Shown here in pieces: positions 1 to 11,578 of a DNA stretch of 64,000 nucleotides; within the stretch, counting starts at the first letter, position 1; the number at the start of each line of letters is the position of its first letter. The notes beneath the pieces were generated by a model, which saw only the letters and a list, made by a program, of their open reading frames with translations, searched no databases and was not told where the DNA came from. Made by a program: the position numbers and the translations under genes. Source of the DNA: Rhodocollybia butyracea (lineage: Eukaryota > Basidiomycota > Agaricomycetes > Agaricales > Omphalotaceae); NCBI GenBank assembly GCA_015501585.1, contig JADNRY010000023.1:248001-312000 (forward strand), given 5' to 3'.

Positions 1-2349
1 AATTATCCCAGCTTTTGCACTCAACCCTCCCAGGTGTTCATCAGAGTCCTCATCAGAGTCCCCACCTTCTTCGTCTCGTGAGCGCCCAAAGAGTACGGCA
101 CCTTCATCGGCTTCATCACCGTCCTCTTCTTCCCGGTAATTTGGTAAAACAGGAGTAACGTCCGCAGCGCTCACACCTGCCTCGCCGAGCCTCAATAATG
201 ATTTTCGTCGTTCATCCGTTTCCTTTCGGGCCTGTATCCCATCGTCAGATTCCGATCCATCAGAGTCTGATGCATTCCCTGGAACAAAGACATCGTCATC
301 GTCAACGCGGTTTTCGCTCTCCGAAGTTGACCTTCTGTTCAAAAGAGCTAGCTCCCGCCGACTTTCAGAGCTTCCTCGTCTGTGTATTGACAAGCGAGAG
401 CGGGTATCTACAAGTCGAATACCTCCTCCCTCGTCGCCCACTGACGATGGTTCAGTCAAGATTGCCTCACCAAGCTAAATTGGACCAAAAGTTGAAAATA
501 ACGAGAGGATAGCATAAAACGACATTACCAACGCAAACGGTACCCATTGAGTGACTGCCCAGGAAAATCCCGTCATTGTGACAAGGACCATTCCACCCGT
601 TACGGAGGATGTGAAACTAAGTACGGATAAGCCACATAAAACAGCACATGATAAAATTTCGCACAAAGTAGCAAGCATGCAACATGCAAGTACGCCTAAA
701 CTGGCTGCCCACAAGCTCGCAAGACGAACTTTGAGCATTTCCGGGATAGCGAGGTTCCTCCACCATGGACCCGCTTCAGGCCTCGTACCAGTCGGGCTCC
801 GCGCCAGCTCGTCCAATCCGTTCTGCGCTCCATGCGGTTCATAAGAATCTGAAGCCACAAATCTGACACCGCGTTGACGCTCTTGTTTTCTCCGGCGAGA
901 GCTTGAAGACGCCTCAGTAACAAAGAAAGGAAGGACGATGTTCATGAATAGGCAGAGGATTGACGAATAAAATAAAGCACGCGATCCAATACGAGTGGCC
1001 GCTGTGTCCAGGGCGGCTAGAGAATCTTCCGTAATCTCTGGTGGAGGCATAAGTATCGCGGTTGCGAAGAAGGCACGTTTGTAGAGGTCCCCGATGTATA
1101 AAGTGGAATAAAACATGATAGGAAACCATGATATCCAGGTACTAGTTGTCGAATTAACAGGGAGAAAGCTGTGTCATGGGCTTTTTCTTACAAAAATTGT
1201 ATCAGGAACTATATGAAAAATCAAAATGATTTCTAGTGGGTATGGAATATACACATACTATCTGTCGTATAAGTCGTGGAAGCGAATTCATGTTCTCGAA
1301 TAAACTTCTGACTTCAGTAGTGAACGATTTTGCCAGAGGGCTAAAGTTTTGGGATTGATAAAATTTAGTGGTATATATCAAACAGAGACTCACCCACCCA
1401 CTCCAGGTGTGGAACTTTTGAGAAGAACTCGTTCGCGGACAGATGATGCCACGACGATATGACTTCCCAATAAGATGAAGCTAACTAACACTGACAAGAT
1501 CTGAAGCTCCGTATGGCCGAATATAGGAAACAACGAAGGAAGATCGAGATTACCACTGCAGAATGGATGACATTGATGGTTTCAACAGGTTGAATTGACG
1601 TACGCATAATATCCCACAACGCCTCCAATTCCTGCCATTCGAGCTGCCCAGGCATTTCCAGACGGTTGAAGCGTTGCGGGCAACATATCGACCAAGAGTG
1701 CACGATCAACAGCCATAACTGCGAAAAATTTGAGAAATTAATCATAGATAAGACAAGTTAGGTCTTGACCTGCATTGACGCTAAAGTCGATTAGATAGAC
1801 AGATACGACAGCTAGCCACAGCGTAAGGCTAATCTATAGAACTCGGGTCAGTTTGTACGCCAAGGATTCTGTTTGAACACGCACTTGAGAAGAAAAGATT
1901 CCCGCCACCTCCTTCGTCCAGCCAAGCAACATCATTGCAAAAACACACAAAATTGTACCGATGATCATATATGGTCTTCTTCTCCCCCATCTTGATGTAT
2001 TCGAGTCTGCCAGGACACCAATAATCGGTTGCATTACCTACGAGAAGGGAAGCATAACAAACTGGAGCCCAATATCCAGCCGACTTACGAGTCCAGATAG
2101 AGGTCCTGCAACAAATACTACAGCCATTGCAGACTTTGACATGCCGAGCGAGAGAAGGTAAGGAGAGGCATAAGACATTTCCACCGACCAAACGATAGAT
2201 ATTCCGAACAAGCCGAGAGTTAGAAGTGGTGTTTGTAGCCATGATGGACCGCGAATAAAAGAAATTCCAGATAATCGACTTGCATCATTTGCGCCAGGGG
2301 CAGTAGCAGCAAGACCACCAACCATAGTGGAAAGCTTGAAAGCTTTCAA
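1..2349 (-). CDS. GPH-type sugar/proton symporter (sucrose transporter-like), 3' end beyond window
   Basis: Multi-exon gene on the minus strand. The start is the ATG at 2349 (MKAFKLSTMVGG). Early exons give a membrane segment followed by SMSKSAMAVVFVAGP-like and VMQPIIGVLADSNTSRWGRRRP text. That is the loop 2-3 signature of the glycoside-pentoside-hexuronide/SUT branch of the major facilitator superfamily. Near 1600-1710 RALLVDMLP and GNAWAARMAGIGGVVGYY follow, also typical of SUT/SUC transporters. Around 475-1116 there are further hydrophobic segments and GFSWAVTQWVPFAL. An intron (about 475-530) leads to LGEAILTEPSS and a long acidic, Ser-rich cytoplasmic tail running to base 1, so the stop lies outside. 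It probably imports sucrose or alpha-glucosides with protons across the plasma membrane. Exon borders are approximate. Confidence 0.8.
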
Positions 2350-3684
2350 GTCTACGTGAAGAAGCTGTTTTCGTGATGAATGAAAGAAACAAGTATAAAT
2401 GTCTCCGTGGCAATGACGCGAGATACCGAGTCACATGACACAGGTCAAAGCTGAGTATTTCAAGTTTTGAATTGTGATTATTACGGAGAATTCATTGAAC
2501 TTCACACTTCACAGAAGTTTGTTAGCGCTAAGCATTCTAAAAAGCGCTTTTTCTGTTCCTTATATGCCATGGAGCTTAAGTATCTGTCACTTGACTCTTG
2601 AACGTTTCGAAATAGTAGGTTAGAACCCATGGGATTAAAGGCTGTCGCCGCTTCGGCATACTTGATCGGCTCGATGAACAAGGAGTCCATGCAACGCCTA
2701 AACTCCAACTTTCAACTCATTCTTGCTGACTTCTCTACGGTAAAACCTCAATGAAACATAGACTCGTTACCTCCATGCTGAATAAAGATCCCAACGGTTC
2801 TAAACTGACCTGTGATAATGACTTTCTATATCGCGTAGCTTTCTTAATTAAGTACAGAATTCGTCTGATGAACTTCTAAGTGTACTCGGCGTCGCCGTAT
2901 CTCGAAGAGGGCAGTTGATCATTAAAGTAACTTTGCAACTTTGACCGTTGCGTGCGCCCAAGGCGCAACATCGATCAGCTTCGGAAGCTATATTTCGCAG
3001 TGAAGTCTGCGTCAATGAGATAAGCCCAAGTTTTGCCCAAGTTTGTTCTCAGTAGCATTGAACGATCCCATAAAAAGTCACATTGTTCCTGAGTATACAT
3101 GACGAACGAACGAGGTGGGAGTTGTCCTCCGACCTCCGACCTGTCATGACCATATGAAGAACACTCCCTGTCGGCTAACTACAGCGAGGTAGAGGACGAG
3201 GCGGAAGTCATCTTCCGAATGAACAATCCCTGTTGGTCAACTACAGCGAGGGCGCTATACCTAGTGACTGCATTCATCGAGTAACTGGCATTCCACGGGA
3301 CAAGTAGTAGAAGACGCTGTGAACCTATCGCAATTTTACCACAGCCCTATCAACTTGAAGTGTTCAACGACACAAAAACAGAGTCAAGATCGCTCACTCC
3401 TCGGCTAAAGTCACTACGTCATAAACTTGGGCGTCTTTCTCAAGGTATACTAGGATTGCAACATATCGTTCTCCTCCCTGCTTGAACGCACGACAACTCT
3501 CAGAGTGCATCTCCCTGCCCCACTACCCTGTTGCGGTACAGTACTCCTTGCCTCTATGCTCAATTGACGATTCCAGCCTTCAACAACAGTACCTCTTGAT
3601 CATTGCCACTATAGTGTGTTTCCTTGTTACAAACAGTAAGAAGGCACGAAACGGAATCAAGATCTCTTCACTGACTATCGTTAG
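2350..3684. other. Intergenic region with transporter promoter, partly duplicated downstream
   Basis: No convincing gene. The first 650 bases upstream of the transporter ATG are repeated in diverged form at about 5160-5800: the CACATGACACAGGTCAAAGC block and the GGCGTCGCCGTATCTCGAAG block are found in both. The stretch 3110-3300 carries a CTCCGACCTGTCAT / CTCCCTGTCGG motif that recurs around 6440-6660, showing that the same flanking DNA was copied with the beta-family genes. Confidence 0.5.
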
Positions 3685-4133
3685 TTAGTTAAGAGGACGA
3701 AACCTTTCAAACAAAATAGTAGGTTTGTCTGCGCTGCCACCGATAACATATACCGCCTCACTCTCGGAGCCTTCGCTGTACACAACCCAGGTATCAGTCG
3801 TATCATTGGCGTACGGTGAGATCCAAACGCGAACTTGAAACTTATCGCAGTCAGCATCCACTATACCGCAAGACATATCAGAAGGGGACTAACTGGGCTG
3901 CCAGTGCTCACATAGACAGGCTTGCTGAGATCGAAGACAACATTCTTGGCCTCAGCCTCAATTTTACCGAGTTCAACACCATAATTTTCACCGGAAACAG
4001 CAATTTCTGCTGCGAAATTTGCCTCGTTGCTGACAGTAATCTGGCAGATCTTTTGAAAACTGTCAGTGCACAGCTACAGTGAAAAAGCTGGTATCGCACG
4101 ACGTACAGGTTGAGGTTGGGCAGATCCAGGCAT
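3685..4133 (-). CDS. Beta-family protein A, single domain (unknown function)
   Basis: Three short exons. The ATG at 4133 opens a nine-residue exon (MPGSAQPQP) that ends at a GTACGT donor. After an intron ending in CAAAAG the second exon reads ICQITVSNEANFAAEI and continues to VVFDLSKPVYVSTGSP, where a GTTAGT donor follows. The last exon starts FQVRVWISPY and ends EAVYVIGGSADKPTILFERF, stop at 3685. The product is about 115 residues, rich in beta-prone alternating residues, with no signal peptide, membrane segment or recognisable catalytic motif. It is the simplest member of the family repeated at 5.8, 8.3-9.6, 12.3-13.7, 16.5-17.9 and 21.2 kb. The frame stays open across all junctions. I do not recognise the fold with certainty. 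Confidence 0.6.
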
Positions 4134-4190
4134 GCTGAATGGGTGACTTGTTTTCGGTTGAATGTTGTTAATGTCAGCAGAACGAAACTG

Positions 4191-4204
4191 GCAGCTGCTT
4201 TTAT
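4191..4204 (-). promoter_or_regulatory. TATA-type core promoter of beta-family gene A
   Basis: On the minus strand this reads ATAAAAGCAGCTGC, about 65 bases upstream of the ATG at 4133. The same element lies at nearly the same distance before the other family members. Confidence 0.5.
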
Positions 4205-5145
4205 GGGCTGAAACTTTGAGAAGGCATTTTCCGTTGCTTGCATTCAGAGCCCACTGCACAGCACGGACCTAGATCAACGGAAGGTACGTTTTTCAACAGT
4301 TCTTCTATCAGCTAGAATCGGCTCCGAGTGAAGTTAAAACACAACTAACTGTATATAGGCTAACTTGGGCCCTAAGCTTCAAGCTTCAAGGGTCGCGCGA
4401 CATTTGTCCTGTCTCTACTTGGAAAGAAAATAGCTGGCGAACTGAAGTAGACTGAAGTTGGTGCCCCGACCTCTCCCGACCTACAGTAACACTTTTAAAT
4501 AGTTCCTATTTATTCTAGTGAACGAAAGGGAGGGTTCAGGGCACGACGGCTTACCAGTTATAGTTAAACTATACCCACCTAACACTCGAGATAATCATCT
4601 GATATACTCAAGCACCCATAGAGGCTGTGATGCTATCGCCGTCCGACGATCGATTAAAGAATCACTGAGAATCTTTTACTACTCTTGGACTGCCAAATGA
4701 GTGTCGCATTTGTACGAGGCGACTAATATTTCACTCAATGATCAATCAGGGAGTTTTTTCATCAATAAAAGTAAAGAAAATCCTGTCCAAGGAGAAAACT
4801 TGAATTATTGAATCGGTAGAACGCAAGCGAAGGTTTGCAGGTTTTCAGTGTCACCACGAGCCCCAGATGATGCTGCTGTCCAGAGTTGCATAATACGGAA
4901 CGCCGAAAGAACCTTTTGCGAGAGCAGATCGATCATCGATAAAGTAAGTGACCGTAAATAGACGGTTTCGCTCAAGCATCTGTCGCTGGATATTATGTGG
5001 GCGAAAAATTTCCTCAAATGCCTATCGATATCGTTGAAAAAAAGCTATGTATATCAGTACTAGAGATACATGTATAGGATGTTCACTTACATGGTCATCA
5101 TTTCGCAACGTTCCTCGCCCAATTTTGGTGCTAGGCTGACAATTG
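4205..5145. other. Intergenic, no supported gene
   Basis: I see no open frame with coding character here. It contains another copy of the GACCTCTCCCGACCT-type flanking motif near 4465 and A/T-rich filler. Confidence 0.4.
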
Positions 5146-5216
5146 ACTTGCATTATTATTTGGGGCAGGGAGGTAGCAGCACAGTAAGTGGAAAGCTTGA
5201 GCTTGAAGACTTTCAT
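5146..5216 (-). pseudogene. Relic of sugar-transporter first codons
   Basis: The minus strand from an ATG at 5216 reads MKVFKLKLSTYCAATS, a diverged copy of the transporter start MKAFKLSTMVGGLAAT at 2349. The DNA upstream of both is homologous for several hundred bases. The homology ends after about 20 codons, so this is a duplicated promoter plus a stub of the gene, not a working transporter. Confidence 0.6.
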
Positions 5217-5800
5217 ATCTAGGCGAAGAAGCTATTTTCCGATGAATGTCGACGCGAGATTCCGACTCGTCACATGACACAGGTCAAAGCTGAGTGGAAA
5301 TTCGTAAGAATCTGCTAAAAAGACTTTCCTGAACTTCGCACCACGCATATAATTCAATCATGATCTGTATAAATAGTCGCACAAAGCGTTATCGTCATCC
5401 GTCACTCAGCGTTTCGAAATGGTAATTGTAAATTACCAAATTAGGCAAGTAAGGCTCTCTCTGTTTGGGCATAGCCGATTGGTTCGATGACAAGGAGCCT
5501 GCTCTGCAACGTGCAACGTCCAGCAATCCCCCAAGTATTTCTCTAGCCTCTTGCTGACCTCTCTATGGTGCAACCTCAATGAAATATATACTCCTTTCCT
5601 ATAGACTCTCTCGACGGTTCCAACGTTCCAGTCGGACGTATTTGTGCTGATAACTTGAACGACCTTCTATATTACCTGGCTCTCCTAATAAGTAAAGAAT
5701 TTGCTTGATGAATGCATCGATAAACTTCTATGTAAACTAGCTTGGCGTCGCCGTATCTCGAAGATGGCAGCTGATAGCAGCACCTCTGGTTCATCGCTAT
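5160..5800. repeat. Duplicate of transporter upstream region (partner 2290-2990)
   Basis: Shared blocks in the same order and orientation include GCGAAGAAGCTATTTTC / GTGAAGAAGCTGTTTTC, the CACATGACACAGGTCAAAGC block and GGCGTCGCCGTATCTCGAAG. The copies differ by substitutions and short gaps, so this is an old duplication. Confidence 0.6.
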
Positions 5801-5824
5801 TACATGTTACCCCTCTGATAAGCA

Positions 5825-6271
5825 TCATGTTTCAATCGCTCCTATTGGACCGCGAAGCCCTTTGAAAGAAATGGTAGGATCGTTTGCGTCGCCTCCGACA
5901 ATATAGACAGCCTCATTATCGGAGTACTTGTTGAACACTAGCCAAGTAGGGTCCTCTTGATTGGCATATGTCGATATCCAAACTCGAACTTGGATCTTAT
6001 CGAAATCAGTATCCACTATACTGTAAGACTTTGAGAAGGAGACTAACTGGGTTGCCATCGTTCACATAGACAGCGTTGGCGAGATCAAAGACAACATCCT
6101 TGGCCTTGGCCTCAATGGGCCCCAGTTCAATGCCAAAAAATTCCCCTGTAACAGCGATGTCCGCAGCGAAGTCTCCTTCGTTGGTGACAATAACTTGGCG
6201 GACCTTTGGAGACGGTGAGCAGCCATAAAAAACTAGCACTGCACTACATACATATCTAGCAGTTTCGCCAT
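5825..6271 (-). CDS. Beta-family protein B, single domain (unknown function)
   Basis: This is the second single-domain family member. The central exon reads VRQVIVTNEGDFAADIAV and ends ANAVYVNDGNPV before a GTTAGT donor. The last exon runs from about 6004 (KIQVRVWISTYANQ) to EAVYIVGGDANDPTISFKGL, stop at 5825. The likely ATG is at 6271, before a GTATGT donor, but splicing that donor to the CAAAG acceptor does not keep the frame. Either the first exon has decayed or the true start differs. A TATA box in the family context precedes it. There is no signal peptide or membrane segment. It is closest to A in sequence and in single-domain layout. Confidence 0.5.
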
Positions 6272-6334
6272 ATGGATAGTTGACTGAATCCTAAGTGAGT
6301 CTTAAGAGCTCGTAGTGGATGTGCAACAAAACTG

Positions 6335-6349
6335 GCAGCTGCTTTTATA
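6335..6349 (-). promoter_or_regulatory. TATA-type core promoter of beta-family gene B
   Basis: The minus strand reads TATAAAAGCAGCTGC, about 70 bases upstream of the probable ATG. It matches the element before gene A over 14 bases. Confidence 0.5.
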
Positions 6350-7098
6350 GGATGGAGGTTATAGAATTTGTGCAAATGATCGGCTGGAAGCAATTCCCGC
6401 TAAATAGTTGTCAGCCTATTTCTTTTATATAATGAGGTTATCCTGACCTGTCATAATCACCCTGGCCAAGGAGCTCCCTGTCGGTCACCACTGGGGGATG
6501 AGTCGGTGGAGGTTGTCCTCCGACCTGTCATCTGACCATCTGAGTAAATTAACAGTCCCTGCTGGTCAAGGGTTGGACAACTACGGCGAGGGTTCAGGCT
6601 GTGAGACGACTTACCAGCTATAGTTAGACTACATCCACCGAGTGAGATACTCACCGACATCGCAATCTTATCACAACCCTATCAATTGTTTAACAAGACA
6701 AAAACAGAGTCAAGAATGACTCACTCCTGTGTGGCCAAAAATGTCAACATATCTATCGTATGTACATGAAGCTCGTCGAGTAGCATTCCACGACGCCGGA
6801 TGAAGCTTTTGCTAATCGATAAAATGGACCGAACCAAACTACTAAGGAGAACCTAGTGGTAGATCTATACATACATACATCACTCACCGACGTCTGAGTT
6901 AAACTGTCCATTCCAACTGCCAAGGATTATGCATGATGTGAAATGAGCGAGCTCGGGAACTTGCACTGTCAGCAGAACGTTTTTTGGGACTAATACTACC
7001 GTCTACGCTGCAACTCCTGAAGCAGATCTCTAAAGGACTCAGCATCTCAATGAAGGAAGGGATATAGGTAGGGATTCTGTGGCCCCCAACACTGCACT
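6350..7098. other. Intergenic, no supported gene
   Basis: Contains a diverged copy of the flanking repeat also seen at 3110-3300 (the CTCCCTGTCGGTCA and CTCCGACCTGTCAT blocks). I found no gene. Confidence 0.4.
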
Positions 7099-7934
7099 CA
7101 CTACGCCAGCGTCAAAAAATATCGGGCGAAATTTTTTGCGAAATTATCCTTGTAATTACTTACCTTTTTCGGTATAAATGTCGCTCGAAATTCTCCGATA
7201 ATTTCCTCTGAAAAATAGATTGTAATTCATTGTCTTTTTCAATACAAATTTCATCTGTAATCTATTGTCTTTTTCGAGCGAAAAAGATAAGGAGATTGCT
7301 TATCTTTTTCGCCCGTGATTAATTGAAAATTTCGAGCGATATTTTTACAAGGTAATAATTGGACAATGATTGGGCAGGAACTGGGCAAGAATTGGGTAGC
7401 TCCATCATGTGATGTAGATATGACACAGCATTGCCAAATGTGGCTTATCCGAGGTGTGAAAGTTATATACCATGGCCACAATTAACGGTCTTGGATCCTC
7501 TTTCTAAGATAGTTTGAGATTGTACCAATATCCCATTTAGCTTTATTTCATTACAGTGTGGCTATTTGCTTGGTTTACAGTATTTACACGTTAGATTTAT
7601 GCCAAAAGGCTACGACAGACATCATATCTACATCACATGATCGCGCTGTCCAATTCTTGCCCAGTCATTGTCCAATTATTACCTTGTAAGAATATCGCTC
7701 GAAATTTTCAATTAATCACGGGCGAAAAAGATAAGCAATCTCCTTATCTTTTTCGCTCGAAAAAGACAATAGATTACAGATGAAATTTGTATTGAAAAAG
7801 ACAATGAATTACAATCTATTTTTCAGAGGAAATTATCGGAGAATTTCGAGCGACATTTATACCGAAAAAGGTAAGCAATTACAAGGATAATTTCGCAAAA
7901 AATTTCGCCGATATTATTTGACGCTGGCATAGTG
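7099..7934. mobile_element. Non-autonomous CACTA-type foldback MITE, 836 bp
   Basis: The element begins CACTACGCCAGCGTCAAA at 7099 and ends with the reverse complement of CACTATGCCAGCGTCAAA at 7934. The arms stay nearly perfectly inverted for about 320 bases (7099-7422 with about 7617-7934), apart from an insertion of about ten bases in the left arm. The element is flanked by a 3-bp direct repeat ACT (7096-7098 and 7935-7937). CACTA ends with a 3-bp target duplication are the hallmark of CMC/EnSpm transposons. There is no transposase. The short frames inside are by-products of the palindrome. Confidence 0.88.
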
Positions 7935-8296
7935 ACTCATCTATCAGTGTATACAGTAGCTAATACATCCGAGTCTTGCAGTACGGGAGCGATACCCGTA
8001 CGGCCTGGTACAGTTACTAGCACGCCGTACCATCAGGATTCAGTCTGATCAGTGATAGCTATAAACAGTGCCACCGACATGACGGATCATGAGTATACAG
8101 ATGAATATGCTGATGAATAGATTAGGTCTCGCAGCTCGCAGCACAGTTGAAGTATCTGCAAGTCTCCCAGAAACAATGATTCGAGTAATTCTGGAATTGA
8201 TATTTTAAACATACTACAAGTATACAGTACAGGAGATATGATGGAAAGTGTCTCGGAGATGACAGTGAATCTCTGGTTGGATAATCACGATGCTAC
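7935..8296. other. Intergenic flank of beta-family unit 1
   Basis: No gene. The last 100 bases before 8296 are homologous to the DNA downstream of the stop codons of units 2 and 3. Confidence 0.4.
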
Positions 8297-9641
8297 TTAG
8301 ATGGGACCTACGATAGGGCGAAGCTCCTTGAAAGTAATGGTAGGTGCACTTGAGCTGCCTGCAACATCGTATAGAGCCTGATTCCTGGAGTTCTTGGTAT
8401 ATGTGAGCCAGGTGGCGTCAATACTTTGAGCCTTTCCAGCGGAGACAACTTTCAGCCGGAACTTATTATGGAGTCAGCACCTATTCTATCGTGAGACCTT
8501 TAGGAAAGTGACTGACATTCTCCCCGTCTTTCAGCCAATCAGCCTTGGTGAGATCAAAAAACAATATTCTTTACCCAAACCTGAGCGTCCTCAAGTATGT
8601 GTTCGGTCTTGGTGTTTACGGTGTAGATAGAGGCAGTGAACGCTCCGCTGTTGGAGATCGTGATCTGGCGAGCCTTTTGGGAATTGTTAGAACACTGCTT
8701 TGAAAACCTTAGTAGTACTGAACAACGTACGTTTCCGATGGGGGTTGGTTCAGAAATAGGGCGAAGCTGTTTGAAAGAGATGCTGGGATAATCACCTTCC
8801 ACGCCTGCGACACTATATAAAGCCTCATTTTTGGAGTCGTTGGTGAACATGAGCCAGGTGGCATCGGCGGCCGTGAGGTCCGTGTCATATGGGCGCCGAG
8901 ATGCGACTTTAAGTTGAAACTTATAACAGAGTCAATACATACTTATTCTACCTTGAGGAAGGAGACTAACCATGTCACGGTTCTTCAGCTGATCAACTTC
9001 GGTGAGATTGAAAGTAATATCCTTGTCTCCAGCTTTGACCTCAGGCTTGATTTCATGGTTAAGCCCAGTGTTTACATTGATAAGATACATGTGAGCGGTG
9101 AACGTTCCGTTGTTGGAGACAGTAATCTGGCGAGTCTTTTTGATGATCGTTAGAGCATGGACGCTAAAACAGTCAGCACTACACAACGTACATTTCCAAT
9201 AGGACGGAGCTCCTTGAAGGTGATTGTAAATTTTTCTGAGCTGCCTTCGACAACATATACAGCTTCATTCTCCGAGTCCTTGTCGAACTTTAGCCAGGTT
9301 CGGTCGGTATACATTTTTGAAGGCTAGTGTTCTGACTCAAAACTTCAACTTGGAACTGGACGCGGAGTCAATTACCACACTACAAGGCCTCTGTGAAAGG
9401 GACTAACCGTATCGAAGTGTCTCCACCAGTAAAGCTTGTTGAGATCAAAGTAAACGTTCTGGACCCCAGCCTCAATCTTGGGGCTGAGTAGGCTCTCAAA
9501 CTGGGTGGGGTCATTTTTACCGTAGATTAGGGCGGTGAACGTTCCGTTGTTGGAGACAACAATCTGGCGGCACTTTTGAAAGAAGTTAGAACACGGCTAA
9601 AAACTAAGTAGTACTTCACAACGTACAACTTTTTCGGACAT
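8297..9641 (-). pseudogene. Beta-family gene C1, three domains, broken by two frameshifts
   Basis: The layout matches C2 (12317-13653): ATG at 9641 (MSEKV), then three domains, each split by one intron and separated by further introns. Domain 1 starts CRQIVVSNNGTFTA, domain 2 TRQITVSNNGTFTAH, domain 3 ARQITISNSGAFTAS. The stop is at 8297 after FKELRPIVGPI. Two single-base changes break it against C2. At about 9321-9324 AGGCT stands for AGGGCT, a one-base loss that brings a stop in domain 1. At about 8555-8560 a run of six A replaces five, shifting domain 3 after KNIVF. Splice sites and promoter are otherwise kept, so inactivation is recent. A sequencing error in homopolymers is the main alternative. 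Confidence 0.7.
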
Positions 9642-9710
9642 GCTAAAGTAGGCGACTGGATCTCAAGGTGGTTAAGTTTCAAGAAGTTGATGAAGATAAG
9701 CCAACGTGAA

Positions 9711-9722
9711 GTCGCTTTTATA
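9711..9722 (-). promoter_or_regulatory. TATA box of C1
   Basis: TATAAAAGCGAC on the minus strand, about 70 bases before the ATG at 9641. It sits in the same place as in C2 and C3. Confidence 0.5.
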
Positions 9723-11403
9723 CGATGGATAGATAGCGGTGACAAAATTGCGCTAGCTGGATGGTATTACTGCTAACAATCTAGGTGTCAGTTCGTCACT
9801 TAAAATAATAATAAGTCGCTTACCGCTGCATGCGTCCAGAGCCTTTTGCAGTATCTATGGAAGGCGCGGATGTATGCCTGTTCTGTACGATCGATGTTCG
9901 GACAACTTTGACCCGACTTTTCCTTACGCTTCGGATCTCAGTTTCTTTGTCCCTTTCCTGATAATGAACCGCTTACCTTCGTATTACAGTATGTGTTCAG
10001 AGACTTTGGCAGCAGTTATGGAAAAGTGGGAAAGATATGTTCATGAATGCAGCCAAGCGGCAAAATAGAAGAATGAACTCGTCGGTGGAGGTCATCTTCC
10101 GGCCTACGGAACACTTTTAAAGTCACGGTAAGTGGTACCTGAAATGAATAAGAATCAAGGACCGCCGACTGTGTGATAAGCATCGAAGTTTACAATAGCA
10201 ATCCTCAGGAACAGGGAACTCCAGTGCCATCGAGACAGTCATCACGATAAGATAAGAAGGAACGTTATCAAGTTTCTAGTCCTCGATCTTTGCCAGTTCA
10301 CGCTCATCTGCAACTACCAAGGGTAGTAGTGTTAGTAGATGAAGCCGATCCCATGATTCTAAAGCCTGCATGGCAATAGGCCGTACATGGTTCTGGCCGC
10401 AAAAGCTCCATCCTTTTTCATCGTCATTGGTGTTACCCAGATTACGAGGAGCACGGCTTTTTGACCAAAACGGTTACAATAGTTTCGGTGCAATGATGGT
10501 CCGTACTTGAATGCTGACGTTTCTATTGCAAGATACTGTACTAATCAAAAAGGATTATCGGGAAGACAGACAAAACATACTACCTGTCTCCACAAGATAT
10601 AAGTACTTGCTCTGCCCTGCCCTGTCGTGGACGGACAATGTGAATCTCAATACATAGGTCACCGTCATATCTGCTTCCATGGTATAATTACTGTTTGATC
10701 CTCCGAGTCTAGGGAAAGTTTAAGTGCAGCGGTAAAACGGTGGTTCAGGCTGGATATTCCCCATTCGAAATGATGGAATTCAAGGATGCTGTCCGGTAGT
10801 TATCTGATGACTGGTGGCACAACGAGCCACCCTATTCAAGCCACCAGACGTTTGAAGCCTTGAAATCTAAAGCGATGAGACCCGAGCGTGGCTCGGTTAT
10901 ACGAAATCAATAAGCTTAGTAACGATAAGCGCTTCGGAACCTTAAGCGCTTAAGCAGTGAAAAGGAAGGCCTCACAAATTACAATGGCCAACGCGAAATG
11001 CTCCAGTGTTGCTTTTTCAGCCTCATCTCTTATTCGCTACAGCTTCCGAATGTGCGACCATCATTCATCCGAAACCAAGGAGACAAGATAGCCGGTGAAA
11101 ACAACTTTGGAAGCAAAGAACTTGGCTATACCATGACCGTCAGACCCGTCATAGAGACAACAGGTTGGACGGCCTTGAAGGTGTTTGTTTATCAGCGCGG
11201 ACGGTAGGAATTTTTGCACAAAGGAGGGCTGTATTTGAGCGGTCGAAAGAGGATTTGAACCTTTAGCTTTGACTTTGACTTCCCAAGTTGATGCGTTGGC
11301 TCCAATGTTCATTGATGGTTTTTCCCTGCGCTACTAGGTTCTACGCCAATTTCCTTTCCGCCGCCGCAAAGCCTATGACTCACAGCACGTTTCTACATTA
11401 GAA
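9723..11403. repeat. Spacer of duplicated unit 1 (partners 13730-15633 and 17996-21171)
   Basis: This spacer is homologous to those of units 2 and 3 in blocks, such as the CCTTACGCTTCGGATCTCAG block near 9920, 13940 and 18190. The stretch near 10590-10740 and the segment around 10980-11330 also recur. Frames inside do not stay open between copies, apart from the small frame noted at 15011-15364. I see no well-supported gene. The sequence AGTAACGATAAGCGC near 10918-10932 is the empty site of the MITE that occupies unit 3 at 19891-20589. Confidence 0.6.
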
Positions 11404-11578
11404 TCAGGATTCATCAACGGGAATGTAGTAACGAAGCTCCTTGAAAGCGATGGTAGTTGAGTCGTCTGTGAGGACGTATACAGCTTCTTCCCTCGAGTAG
11501 TCGACCGTGAGCACGGTACCGTCAACCTTCCTAGGTACTTTTTCCTTCTGGAACCCAAGAGACCATTCCAACTTGGAA
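11404..11578 (-). pseudogene. Orphan last exon of a beta-family gene
   Basis: A single exon starting FQVGMVSWVPEGKS after an AAG acceptor and ending EAVYVLTDDSTTIAFKEL, stop at 11404. It corresponds to the last exon of gene D (21172). The preceding exon and the promoter are not visible, so it is a remnant left in each duplicated unit. Confidence 0.65.

Noticed and set aside
7251..7481. Open frame inside the CACTA foldback element
   Set aside because: It lies in the inverted arms and has no coding character.
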